From NCBI GenBank assembly GCA_029432775.1, contig JAROAZ010000018.1:61226-125225 (forward strand): a stretch of DNA of 64,000 nt, in the 5' to 3' direction. Below are positions 27,764 through 36,264 of the stretch, in pieces. How positions within the stretch are numbered: position 1 is the stretch's first letter; each line of letters begins with the position of its first letter. Source of the stretch: Pontiellaceae bacterium B12227 (GTDB lineage Bacteria > Verrucomicrobiota > Kiritimatiellia > Kiritimatiellales > Pontiellaceae). A program made the position numbers and the translations under genes. Below the pieces are notes generated by a model that saw only the letters and a list, made by a program, of their open reading frames with translations, did not search any database and was not told the DNA's origin.

Positions 27764-28519
27764 ATGAAAAGATCAGTTAGTACCATATTAATAATATTTC
27801 TATTGGTCGGAATTACAAAAGCTGAAACCGTTCAGTTTTCCACCTCAACCAACTATATAAGCACGGGAGAGGCAATTGAAGGGACCTATGATATGGCCCT
27901 CCAAACCAATGTGCAGGAAATTGCCGGATTATTGATTACCGCCCGGACCGATGCCACGAATCACCAGATTAATGCGGACTCGGGGAGTTTGGGAATCAAT
28001 AATACATCAACAAATGCCGATCAGGCAGCCCGGTTTGAGGCGGGGGAAACGCTGATTCTTTCCTTCAGCAAAGATGTTGAAATAACTCAGTTTGACTTTA
28101 GGTATTTTGACGCCGGCGAATCATTCGTAATCGCCTCGAGCAATCAAGCGGACTTTGTAATCGAATACGATGCGCTTACGGACAAGGGATCAGATTTTAT
28201 CGAGACAAACCTAACGGTAACCGCGGGCACTGAGATTACATTATCTGTCATCACGAGCGGAAACATCGGTCTAGAGGCAATGGAACTGTCGGTTGTTGGC
28301 GGAACCGGAGAACTTTTCCTGAGTATGGAAGCTTCCAATGATTGGATAAATATCGATGTGGACTTTGACGGCGCAGCCGCGACAAACTATGTGCTGCAGA
28401 GTTGCTCCAATATGGTTTCCAATCTCTGGAACACAGTCAGCGGCACCTTTAATGCGGATACAAACTGGAACTTCAGCACAACGAACCAATGCCGGTTTTT
28501 CAGAGTCATAGAGCAATAA
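27764..28519 (+). CDS. Secreted protein of unknown function
   Basis: 251 residues with a signal peptide (MKRSVSTILIIFLLVGITKA). The middle is rich in Thr, Asn and Ser and beta-like; it reads like the N-terminal part of PEP-CTERM-type secreted proteins but lacks the sorting signal. The last 65 residues, ending TNQCRFFRVIEQ, resemble the C-terminal domain of the phosphoesterase at 55667 (ending SNSYFRVLSE), with a pattern of Y.LQ.CS..S..W.T and a final FRV.E. A good GGGAG lies before the ATG. Function not recognised; exported, possibly surface-associated. Confidence 0.75.
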   Translation: MKRSVSTILIIFLLVGITKAETVQFSTSTNYISTGEAIEGTYDMALQTNVQEIAGLLITARTDATNHQINADSGSLGINNTSTNADQAARFEAGETLILSFSKDVEITQFDFRYFDAGESFVIASSNQADFVIEYDALTDKGSDFIETNLTVTAGTEITLSVITSGNIGLEAMELSVVGGTGELFLSMEASNDWINIDVDFDGAAATNYVLQSCSNMVSNLWNTVSGTFNADTNWNFSTTNQCRFFRVIEQ

Positions 28520-28735
28520 TGCGGGTAGGGCGCGGTGTCTCACCGCGCTGTATTCGAGATCGAACAGAGCGGTTTAGCCATAAAGATGCACAAAAAGAAG
28601 CCGACTGAACGAAAAGGTCTGTATCGGCTATTTTGTGAGTTTATGTGCCTTTTAGTGGCAAAAAAAACTGATGTATCGGCCCGTTACAAATGGTCCTGTC
28701 TAATCAGAATTCCGTATATTCCGAGGTTAATAAAA

Positions 28736-29386
28736 ATGATGCCATCCAAATTCCTGAACCAATCAAGCAAAGTCCGTCTTCTTGCAGCCACCTTTTTTTG
28801 GGCACCCTGTACCTATTTGTGGCTCTCCATGTTGCTGTTATTTTTTCCAACCATTGGAACGGCAGATGTGGTGTTCGACCTGCTGGATGACAGCGCAATC
28901 TATAGCGTATTGGATGATCAACCTTCCGGTTTAGTAACCAATGGCGGAATACTTGCAACACTAACGGCTTCGGAAGGCGTGCTCAACCGAACCCAGGATG
29001 GTTTTGGAATCAATGATCCTTATACGGATGATACCGATGCGCTGGACGTTGGAGAGTACATCGACATTTCCTTCGATCAGGCTGTTTCTTTCAGAAATGT
29101 GAATGTGTCATCCTGGAATAAGGACTTTGATTTCGGGGACATTCTCTTGGGAAATGGTGGAATGTATGTTTCTCAGGGAAACATACTGGGGACCGGTGAT
29201 ACCGGATTTAATTTCGTAGTAAGCATAGGACAGGTGGTCAGAATAAAGTCCGTTGCAGGTGAAAGTGCTACGAATGGTTTCTCTTTTGACAGCTTTTCCG
29301 TGGAGGCCATCCCGGAACCCGCCGTCATCAGCTTTATCACTCTAATCGGTATCGGCGGCATCATGGCCCGCCGGCTATTTGAATAA
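28736..29386 (+). CDS. PEP-CTERM sorting-domain protein
   Basis: About 216 residues. A membrane-inserting leader (residues about 18-40) is followed by a secreted Asp/Asn-rich beta domain. The C-terminus is a PEP-CTERM signal: IPEPAVISFITLIGIGGIMA then RRLFE, that is Pro-Glu-Pro, a membrane helix and a basic end. Such proteins are processed by exosortase and are commonly tied to exopolysaccharide loci. No exosortase gene lies in the window. The open frame extends upstream to 28535, but that part is repeat-rich and has no start signal; ATG 28736 (or 28739) follows GAGG. Confidence 0.8.
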   Translation: MMPSKFLNQSSKVRLLAATFFWAPCTYLWLSMLLLFFPTIGTADVVFDLLDDSAIYSVLDDQPSGLVTNGGILATLTASEGVLNRTQDGFGINDPYTDDTDALDVGEYIDISFDQAVSFRNVNVSSWNKDFDFGDILLGNGGMYVSQGNILGTGDTGFNFVVSIGQVVRIKSVAGESATNGFSFDSFSVEAIPEPAVISFITLIGIGGIMARRLFE

Positions 29387-30001
29387 AACGTCTTATATTT
29401 TATTGCTCAGTGCAGTGCGCAGCGCAGGCTGTCCAGTTATTTCAGCTGTAAGCCCCATGCTGTCTACAGTTAGCTGTTTTTTTACACCTAACATCACGAA
29501 CTATAGTTCTGATTCATCATTAATCCGATTGCGCCCCTTGGTCTCGGTGCTTCTTACGTATCTACGTGGCTATAAGTTTTTGTACCTTCATTCAGCAGGA
29601 AAATTATTCTGTCATTTCATCATCCTGTAAAAATTGGGTTAGTTTACTGGCGGGGCAAGGCCGCCAGGATGGCGGCGATACGTACCGCAGGCATCCTGCC
29701 TGCACATGCCGGAAATAAATTGAGGATCGTGTCGCTCCATGGACTACTAGTCCTGTCATTTTATAATCCTGTCCCTGTGTCTTTGTGGGTTCTTGAGTGC
29801 GCAACTGCTGCTCAATAGTGTGTCTAATAAGAAGTATCCTATCCGGCAGCAATGTTCCTATCCTCTGCGCGAGATTCTCATTGGTTTAGCAGTAGGATCC
29901 TGGCTGTCCTTTCAGTGATACTTCCCGGTCTATTACAAACTCGACAGGCGGGGTGCGCTATCCTACTTTTTAACTCAGTGAAGAGACAATGGGAGATGGA
30001 T
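29387..30001. other. Repeat-rich intergenic region
   Basis: No gene supported. It holds small hairpins (GAACTATAGTTC near 29499; GCAGGC-ATCCT-GCCTGC near 29687), the inverted REP-like copy, and degenerate repeats of the CATNNTCCTGTC type (29610, 29750) that recur at 31215 and 33340. Confidence 0.45.
29655..29682 (-). repeat. REP-like hairpin element, right inverted copy
   Basis: Reverse complement of the element at 27202-27230 with one mismatch in 28 bases. It keeps the GGCGGC/GCCGCC stem. Confidence 0.7.
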
Positions 30002-30186
30002 ATGTTGGCTGAACAAATTCAGGTAGAAGCTTTAAAATTAAAGCCCGTCGAGAAGGTTCGCTTGGCAGAATCACTGCTTTCCAGTCTGGATAGGCCTGAT
30101 GTTGAGATCGAAAAAAATGGATGAATGAGTCAGAGCATCGGTATGCGGCTTATAAAAACGGAGAGATTGAGGGGATACCTTTATAG
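30002..30186 (+). pseudogene. Frameshifted addiction-module antitoxin (TIGR02574-like)
   Basis: MLAEQIQVEALKLKPVEKVR then LAESLLSSLDRPDVEIEK matches the start of the small antitoxin family often paired with ParE/RelE toxins. After a run of seven A (30111-30117) the frame reaches TGA at 30122. In the -1 frame the family C-terminus continues: KWMNESEHRYAAYKNGEIEG, ending at 30186. GGGAG lies six bases before the ATG at 30002. This is either a slippage-prone gene or a pseudogene; the broken toxin behind it favours decay. Confidence 0.6.
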
Positions 30187-30224
30187 TTTACGCCGAGAAA
30201 GAGAGCGTGAACGTCATTTTATAG
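30183..30224 (+). pseudogene. Remnant of a ParE/RelE toxin C-terminus
   Basis: IVYAEKESVNVIL resembles the last strands of ParE/RelE toxins (Y.VE...V.VLAV.H). It is followed directly by a stop, then by a frame-shifted LRQT-like piece. The N-terminal two-thirds are missing. Confidence 0.4.
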
Positions 30225-30258
30225 CCTCCGGCAGACCTTAAACGGATACCACTGATTA

Positions 30259-30579
30259 ATGAAAATCATAAATGCAATACCTGGTTTACTGGAAGAGGAA
30301 ATGCGGAAACTGCATGGTATAGTCTCAAGCCATGAGGATATCGATGAGGTGGTATTGTACGGTTCCCGTGCCAAGGGGGATTTCCGGCCAGGTTCTGACA
30401 TTGATTTGACGCTTAAAGGTGAGGGCTTATCCCTAAATGTGCTGACCGATCTTTTAGCAGGGATTGATGATTTGTTATTGCCGTATACCGTCGATTTGTC
30501 CATTTTCGACGATATCGATAATCTGGATTTGATAGATCATATTAACAGAGTAGGAAAGGTTGTTTTCAGTAATGATTGA
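30259..30579 (+). CDS. mntA: MNT-type nucleotidyltransferase antitoxin
   Basis: 106 residues of the minimal nucleotidyltransferase family. The signature is YGSRAKGDFRPGSDIDLTL, with the two catalytic aspartates, and a third acidic position in TVDLSIFD. In MNT/HEPN pairs this protein adenylylates and silences the HEPN toxin. It overlaps the HEPN gene by 8 bases, the usual arrangement for this module. It appears intact. Confidence 0.88.
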   Translation: MKIINAIPGLLEEEMRKLHGIVSSHEDIDEVVLYGSRAKGDFRPGSDIDLTLKGEGLSLNVLTDLLAGIDDLLLPYTVDLSIFDDIDNLDLIDHINRVGKVVFSND

Positions 30580-30982
30580 GCACTCAGACATCCGCTGGCA
30601 GCAGCGTTTCTTCAATTATCGAAAAGCCTTAACGCAGTTGAAAGAGGTGGCAGGCTTGGAACAGCCCAGCAAGTTCGAAGAGCAGGGGTTGATCAAGGCC
30701 TTCGAGTTCACGTACGAACTGGCGTGGAACACGCTAAAGGATTTCCTCGTATACCAAGGGTATACAGACCTCGTAGGATCGCGGGATACGCTTCGTACAG
30801 CCTTCAGTCAGGATTTAGTTTCGGATGGTAGAGTCTGGATGAAAATGATTGAGAGCAGGAATAAAACCTCCCATACCTATAACGAAAAAACCGCACGGGA
30901 AATTGTAACAGAAGTAAAGGAGACCTTTCTTGCGCAATTTATTGAGCTTGAGATCACCCTTTCAAAACGCTTGGTTGACTAA
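30572..30982 (+). CDS. hepT: HEPN-type toxin (HI0074-like)
   Basis: 136 residues of the helical nucleotidyltransferase-substrate-binding family (HI0074-like), here probably a HEPN ribonuclease toxin. The HEPN RX4H motif is R-N-K-T-S-H in MIESRNKTSHTYNEKTA. The ATG at 30572 overlaps the end of the MNT gene; the frame is open slightly further upstream (TTG 30560). With the MNT partner it forms one of the few intact toxin-antitoxin pairs in this cluster. Confidence 0.86.
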   Translation: MIEHSDIRWQQRFFNYRKALTQLKEVAGLEQPSKFEEQGLIKAFEFTYELAWNTLKDFLVYQGYTDLVGSRDTLRTAFSQDLVSDGRVWMKMIESRNKTSHTYNEKTAREIVTEVKETFLAQFIELEITLSKRLVD

Positions 30983-31040
30983 ATCAACGCAAGCTTGAGC
31001 CTGTTCGTTCTAAACTGTTACAGCAATTGAATGGTCTATT

Positions 31041-31103
31041 CCTAAAACCTAACACCTAATACCGCCCAATACCTAACTCCTAACACCACGAACTCTGTTC
31101 GCT
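31041..31103 (+). repeat. CCTAAYA heptad array with a hairpin
   Basis: Successive 7-base units CCTAAAA, CCTAACA, CCTAATA, then degenerate units, then a small hairpin CGAAC-TCTG-TTCG (31089-31101). It belongs to the heptad superfamily seen through the locus. Confidence 0.75.
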
Positions 31104-31254
31104 TATTCATAGTTTTGTTTCCTCCCTTTGGGCTTTGTGAAGCCGCCTTCTTTTCGGCAGAGCCATGTGCCTCTTTGTGGCCAATAAATAAAAACTTACC
31201 CCAATACAGTAAATAATTGATTTGTCATTCCATAATCCTGTCCTCAGCCATCGA

Positions 31255-31289
31255 TTCTCCGTTCTCCGTTCTCCGTTCTTCGTTCTCCG
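31255..31289 (+). repeat. TTCTCCG heptad array
   Basis: Five tandem units: TTCTCCG three times, TTCTTCG, TTCTCCG, followed by degenerate CCCTCCGCGTCTCTGCGCGAG. Confidence 0.85.
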
Positions 31290-31325
31290 CGCCCTCCGCG
31301 TCTCTGCGCGAGATAATCCTTTATA

Positions 31326-31376
31326 CCCTAAAACCTAACTCCTAATACCTAACACCGCGTGCTCGGCACGCGCCCT
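31326..31376 (+). repeat. CCTAAYA heptads followed by GCGTGC-TCG-GCACGC hairpin
   Basis: Heptads CCTAAAA, CCTAACT, CCTAATA, CCTAACA lead into a perfect 6-bp hairpin at 31357-31371. The same heptad-plus-hairpin order occurs at 32409-32449. Confidence 0.8.
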
Positions 31377-31438
31377 AACGCAAATTACAGACTTCCAAAC
31401 ACCGAACTCGGATGCTATATCATTTCAGAGGTATAAAT

Positions 31439-31654
31439 ATGTATGCAACGATCGAAGCAAATTTGGATAATGGACGTATAACAGGCCCTGAAACTAAGTA
31501 GCTTCCGGCCCACGGACAGGTTTTAATAACCCTCCTGCCAAACCCGCCCGGGAGGCAATCGGAGGGGAAGTTCGATTTCTCCAGTGTTGCTGGTCGATTG
31601 AAGTGGAAGGGGGATGCAGTGAAGGAACAATGGAAATTGCGCGGTGAATGGTAG
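31439..31654 (+). pseudogene. VapB-like antitoxin gene with an internal amber codon
   Basis: MYATIEANLDNGRITGPETK, then TAG at 31499-31501, then LPAHGQVLITLLP and, at the end, KEQWKLRGEW. It is a clear relative of the intact antitoxin at 32650 (MYTTIEADVDNGMILGPEAK, HAHVLITVL). No PIN toxin follows, so the module is dead. The rest of the frame has stayed open, which suggests a recent loss. Confidence 0.65.
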
Positions 31655-31682
31655 GCGAATTGAATTAAGGGCGAGAGTTTAA

Positions 31683-32275
<593 letters not shown>

Positions 32276-32649
32276 CCCTCGACCACGCTCAGTTGTGCAA
32301 CGAGTTTAATATTTCTGATTGAACGGCTTTCACCGTCACTGTCTTGACCGCGCCCTTGGCGCTATACACGTAAAACTTAAATCCTATGCTCGCTATTTGC
32401 CAGTTTGACCTAAAACCTAATACCTAACTCCGCGTGCTCGGCACGCTCCCAATAGCCGTTGCAATCAACATTTTTTAATTATTCTGCCTCAAAATCATTC
32501 TGCCTAATGCACTTTCCCTAACACCAGCGCATTGCATTTTTCAAAAAAATCATTTTATAGGCGCCCCCTTTGCTTTTTTTCAGGCCGACCCTTTTTCTGG
32601 ACAGGCACGATGCACTGGCCTACTCTTTGAACCTTTGGAGGATTAAATA
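32276..32649. other. Repeat-bearing intergenic region
   Basis: No gene supported. It contains the heptad-hairpin element at 32409-32449, a CATTCTGCC-type doublet near 32480-32505 and a T-rich segment (32570-32600) before the VapB-like gene. Confidence 0.4.
32409..32449 (+). repeat. CCTAAYA heptads followed by GCGTGC-TCG-GCACGC hairpin, second copy
   Basis: CCTAAAA, CCTAATA, CCTAACT, then CGCGTGCTCGGCACGC. Same architecture and same hairpin as at 31326-31376. Confidence 0.8.
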
Positions 32650-32895
32650 ATGTATACAACCATTGAAGCAGATGTGGACAACGGCATGATTCTGGGGCCG
32701 GAAGCGAAGCAAATTCCGCGACATGCGCATGTACTCATTACCGTGTTGGATAAAAAGCAAGATGTTGATCAGGTGGCCTACTCGGAACAAAAATCCTTAA
32801 GAGGGGCATTAAAAAAGTTTTCCAACCCTGGGTTGTTGGCTGGGGAAGAAGGTGCCTGGGAGATCGCCATGGAACAGCGGCATGAAAAGAATTGA
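32650..32895 (+). CDS. VapB-like antitoxin
   Basis: 81 residues, starting MYTTIEADVDNGMILGPEAK. A small beta-rich N-terminal part is followed by a toxin-wrapping tail (LRGALKKFSNPGLLAGEEGA). A perfect GGAGG lies eight bases before the ATG. It overlaps the PIN toxin gene by 14 bases. Its dead relative lies 1.2 kb upstream at 31439. The family is not firmly named; assignment as antitoxin rests on size, sequence style and the PIN partner. Confidence 0.8.
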   Translation: MYTTIEADVDNGMILGPEAKQIPRHAHVLITVLDKKQDVDQVAYSEQKSLRGALKKFSNPGLLAGEEGAWEIAMEQRHEKN

Positions 32896-33247
32896 TGCAA
32901 ATATAATTCTTAGGTATTTGCTGGATGACCATGAGGAATTATCTTCGGAATCGGCTGCAATTATCGATCATGAACATGTCCATGTTTCGGTAGAGGTGAT
33001 TTGTGAAGTAGTTTACGTCTTAGGCGGTGTTTATAAAGTGAATCGAGAGCAGTTGAGCGGTTTGCTTTTGAGTTTTCTCGACCTGCAGAATATTTCTGTT
33101 GATGATCTGGATGTTTTAAAAGTAGCGTTACCCGCGTTTGCAGAGAGAAAAATTGATTTTGTCGATGCAATTTTATATTCGCATCACATTGTGCACGGCG
33201 ATCAGATTGTGACCTTTGATAAGCGATTGGCTAAAATGATGAAATAA
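32882..33247 (+). CDS. PIN-domain toxin (VapC-like)
   Basis: 121 residues with the PIN acidic residues: MKRIDANIILRYLL (Asp), VEVICEVVYVL (Glu), KIDFVDAILYSHH (Asp) and TFDKRL (Asp). Such proteins are RNases that cut tRNA or mRNA. ATG 32882 is chosen because the protein then starts at the PIN strand; the frame is open 30 bases further upstream. Overlap with the VapB-like gene supports a module that is intact. Confidence 0.88.
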   Translation: MKRIDANIILRYLLDDHEELSSESAAIIDHEHVHVSVEVICEVVYVLGGVYKVNREQLSGLLLSFLDLQNISVDDLDVLKVALPAFAERKIDFVDAILYSHHIVHGDQIVTFDKRLAKMMK

Positions 33248-34036
33248 GCGTTCTTTCCTTTTTTTCCTTAAACCCTACTTGTCTGCTTTCCATTCATTCG
33301 TTACGAAATTGATTTCTATATTATCCCGCCCTGTAAGTAAATCATCCTGTCATTTCATGATCCTGTCCTCTGTTTTCTGACCTCTATTTGTCCCTCTCTG
33401 CGCCTTTGCGCGAGATACCGCGTGCAACGCGCGCTCCCCAACACCGCAGGCTATGCCTGCAATCTCCATGATCCGCCGGGCGATTGTCCTTGGTTTTCGG
33501 TCTTCTGATCGCAGTCCTCAGTTCTCCGCCCTCTGCTTGTTCGCCGTAGCTGCCTTCGCGAAGGAGGAACTGGTGCTTTGCACCACCTTGGTCATAATGT
33601 TCAGAATAAAATGAACATTGGGTTGCCCGCAGCCCTTTTTTCTGCTCAAATGTACCTGTTCTTAGATGGACTCATTTGCATGACATCGTTGAATACCATT
33701 TTAGACACGCTCAGAAGGTTTCACCACAGGATAAGGTGATCGACCAAGGGCGGCAGCGCAGGGAAAAATGTTGACTACTGGAGCGGCGCAGGTCTCTGAG
33801 CCCCAGTGCATGGTCCCGGTTAAGGTTCAGGATGTTTTTAACCACTAATCTACGCTAATTATCACTAATAAGAGTTTTCTTAGAATTTTAAATTAGTGTC
33901 CATTAGTGTGAATTAGTGCTTTAGATCGGTATAATTAAGCCGTACTGAGTACTAGATCAAGGAGCCGATGTTCTGCGAACATCAGAGGATAAGCCTTGGG
34001 GCATCCTGTATAAAAAGCTAAATCGGGCAACAAAAC
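33248..34036. other. Long repeat-rich intergenic region
   Basis: 789 bases without a supported gene. It holds CTGTC-type and heptad-type repeats (33338-33560), a hairpin GCAGGC-TAT-GCCTGC (33446-33460), the 170-base dispersed repeat, and a TTAGTGTCCATTAGTGTGAA-type tandem (33891-33920) typical of short-period elements. Confidence 0.5.
33590..33759 (+). repeat. 170-base dispersed repeat, copy 1
   Basis: Closely matches 35928-36098 in the same orientation. The most conserved core is 33660-33757. The left end carries ATGTTCA-GAATAAAA-TGAACAT, a perfect 7-bp inverted repeat. Both copies follow a degenerate CAGTTCTCCGCCCTC heptad segment, so the homologous context extends further left. Confidence 0.85.
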
Positions 34037-34261
34037 ATGACTGCGATTGAGATCGAAAATGTTCGAAAACTGCCGCGCAACGAAAAGTTGCAAATGATGG
34101 AAACGCTCTGGGAAGATCTCTCTCATTCAGATGCGGAGTTGGAATCTCCCGATTGGCACCGTCAGCGACTTGAAGAAACCGAGCAGAGAATGAATTCCGG
34201 CGGCGAAACGGCCATGGACTGGGCAACGGCCAAAAAAAAACTTCGAGCCCGGTTTGAATGA
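34037..34261 (+). CDS. Addiction-module antitoxin (TIGR02574-like)
   Basis: 74 residues: RKLPRNEKLQMMETLWEDLS then SPDWHRQRLEETEQRMNSGG and a WATAKKKLR tail, the usual layout of the small antitoxin partnered with ParE. The partner gene overlaps by ATGA but is truncated after 37 codons. The antitoxin itself looks intact and is therefore an orphan. Confidence 0.8.
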   Translation: MTAIEIENVRKLPRNEKLQMMETLWEDLSHSDAELESPDWHRQRLEETEQRMNSGGETAMDWATAKKKLRARFE

Positions 34262-34371
34262 AAATCAGCATTCTTTCATCGGCAGTCGAAGATCTCTACG
34301 CGGGTCGGCTTTTTTACGAAATGCAGGCAGAAGGCGTTGGTGACTATTTTTTCAATGCCCTGTTTCCGTAG
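34258..34371 (+). pseudogene. Truncated ParE-type toxin
   Basis: MKISILSSAVEDLYAGRLFY then EMQAEGVGDYFFNALFP and TAG. This is the conserved N-terminal third of the ParE family (with FYE.Q..GLGDYF). The rest is missing: a TTAGCTG/TTAACG heptad-like stretch (34379-34405) follows at once, and then the next gene. Loss of the toxin seems to coincide with the repeat. Confidence 0.65.
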
Positions 34372-34452
34372 TCAGATGTTGGTTAGCTGTTAGCTTAATA
34401 GTTAACGCCTAATTCATAAGCCCGGCGCTCAGCGTCTGATGGAGAAAACTAT

Positions 34453-35805
34453 ATGAACTTGAAAGATGCAAAAATTGGTATCATCGGCCTTGGTTATGTT
34501 GGCTTACCATTGGCCGTCGAGTTTGGGAAAAAGTTTCCAACCTTTGGATTTGATATCAATCAGAAGCGTGTGGATGAGCTCAAAGACGGAACCGATTCCA
34601 CTCTTGAATGTTCCTCAGACGAGCTCGCGGAGGCCTCGTCTTTAACGTATTCAACTCAATTAGATGATTTAAGCGTGTGCAACGTTTTTATCATCACCGT
34701 ACCAACGCCTGTCGATAAATCAAATCGCCCAGACCTGACGCCGCTGATCAAGGCCAGTGAGGCTGTTGGTAAAGTGATCTCGAAAGGGGATGTGGTGATC
34801 TATGAATCAACCGTTTATCCCGGGGCCACAGAAGAAGACTGCATTCCGGTTGTGGAAACGGTATCTGGTCTAAAGTACATCTCCTCCGATTCCTCCAAAC
34901 CCTGTGTCTCTAGCCCCCAACAGCAAACCCCCAACTCCAAACCGCCTTGCGATGGCTTCTTCGCCGGCTACAGCCCTGAACGCATTAACCCGGGTGATAA
35001 GGTTCGTCGGCTAACCAATATCGTTAAGATTACCTCCGGTTCCACGCCGGAGGTTGCTGACTATGTCGATGCGCTCTATCGCAGTATCTTAACGGTTCAA
35101 ACGCACAAAGCGCCGAATATAAAAGTGGCTGAGGCGGCCAAGGTCATAGAAAATACGCAGCGCGATGTAAATATTGCGCTGGTCAACGAGCTGGCCATGA
35201 TTTTTAGCAAAGTGGGCATCGACACATTGGATGTCTTGGAGGCAGCCGGCAGTAAATGGAATTTTCTTCCGTTCCGGCCTGGGCTGGTCGGGGGGCACTG
35301 TATCGGGGTTGATCCCTACTACCTCAGTTTTAAAGCGCAGCAGGCCGGTTACTATCCGGAACTGATCTCTGCCCAGCGTCGGATCAATGACAAGATGGGG
35401 CAGTTTGTAGTCGATGAAACCGTTAAGTTGATGTTGAAGAAGAAAATTACGGTAAATGGAGCCAGGGTGTTGGTTCTGGGGATTACGTTCAAAGAAAACT
35501 GCCCGGATGTTCGCAACACCCGCGTCGTTGATATTGTCCATGGCTTTGAAGAATACGGTGCTGATGTCTCTATTTACGACCCCTGGGCCAACCCGGAAGA
35601 AGTTCAGCGAGAGTACGGGCTATCCATCATTACCTCAAACTTCCAACTACAAACGTCAAACTACTCCGCCATTGTGCTAGCTGTCGCCCACGATCAGTTT
35701 ATCGAAATGAGCGACTCTGACATCAGGGCACTTTGTACTCAGAATAGTGTTATTTTCGATATTAAAAATATACTCCCACGAGAATTGGTGGATGCTCGAC
35801 TCTAA
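34453..35805 (+). CDS. UDP-N-acetylhexosamine/UDP-sugar 6-dehydrogenase (TviB/WbpO-like)
   Basis: 450-residue nucleotide-sugar dehydrogenase making a uronic acid precursor. It has GIIGLGYVGLPLA (NAD), VPTPVDKSNRPDLTPL, YESTVYPGATEEDCIP, AEAAKVIENTQRDVNIAL and GGHCIGVDPYYL with the catalytic Cys. These features place it with TviB/WbpO/Vi-antigen type enzymes rather than UDP-glucose dehydrogenase. Two repeat-derived inserts are in frame: SSPQQQTPNSKPPCD (34911-34946) between the GLKY and FFAGYSPERINPG blocks, and SNFQLQTSNYS (35633-35665) near the C-terminus. Substrate is inferred from family. Confidence 0.93.
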   Translation: MNLKDAKIGIIGLGYVGLPLAVEFGKKFPTFGFDINQKRVDELKDGTDSTLECSSDELAEASSLTYSTQLDDLSVCNVFIITVPTPVDKSNRPDLTPLIKASEAVGKVISKGDVVIYESTVYPGATEEDCIPVVETVSGLKYISSDSSKPCVSSPQQQTPNSKPPCDGFFAGYSPERINPGDKVRRLTNIVKITSGSTPEVADYVDALYRSILTVQTHKAPNIKVAEAAKVIENTQRDVNIALVNELAMIFSKVGIDTLDVLEAAGSKWNFLPFRPGLVGGHCIGVDPYYLSFKAQQAGYYPELISAQRRINDKMGQFVVDETVKLMLKKKITVNGARVLVLGITFKENCPDVRNTRVVDIVHGFEEYGADVSIYDPWANPEEVQREYGLSIITSNFQLQTSNYSAIVLAVAHDQFIEMSDSDIRALCTQNSVIFDIKNILPRELVDARL

Positions 35806-35927
35806 CATTTGCCACAGATTCTCAAACTATTCTTATAAAACCTAACTCTTGGCACTACGGACTCAGTTCCCGGCTCTCTGTCTTCTGTCCTCAGTTCTCC
35901 GCCCTCCGCGAACTCTGTGCGCTCCTA

Positions 35928-36098
35928 GGTCACAATGTTCAGAATAAAATGAACGTTGAGTTGCCCGCTGGCCCTTTTTCTGCTCAAATTAAGCTGTTCT
36001 TAGATGGACTCATTTGCATGACATCGTTGAATACCATTTTAGACACGCTCGGACGGTTTCGCCACAGGATAAGGTGATCGACCAAGGGCGGTAGTGCG
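35928..36098 (+). repeat. 170-base dispersed repeat, copy 2
   Basis: Direct copy of 33590-33759. Differences are scattered and include small changes in the arms of the left inverted repeat (TGAACGT for TGAACAT). Nothing else is seen in the 35806-36264 gap except heptad-like CTCTGTC/TTCTGTC units at 35875-35905. Confidence 0.85.
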
Positions 36099-36264
36099 TT
36101 TTTTAAGAAAGTGACCCGTTCTCGGAACCTCACAATCTCTGATATTTGAGCTTCAATCGGCCAAAAGGATGAAAAAATAGGACCTGCTTGCCTGCCATAG
36201 CTTCTTGGCGGCGGCAGGATCCCTTTTTCGTTAACAGATGATCATTCAACCTTTGGAAAAAACT

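Noticed and set aside
28535..28735. N-terminal extension of the PEP-CTERM protein
   Set aside because: The frame is open, but the DNA is made of CACAAAA-type repeats, there is no start signal, and a proper leader begins at 28736.
29379..29630. An 83-codon gene after the PEP-CTERM gene
   Set aside because: It starts with TTG, overlaps the previous gene and runs through repeat-rich sequence without family features.
31499..31501. TAG read as pyrrolysine or another recoded amino acid
   Set aside because: The gene is a relative of an intact antitoxin without a residue of interest there, and no toxin partner follows; a simple nonsense mutation is enough.
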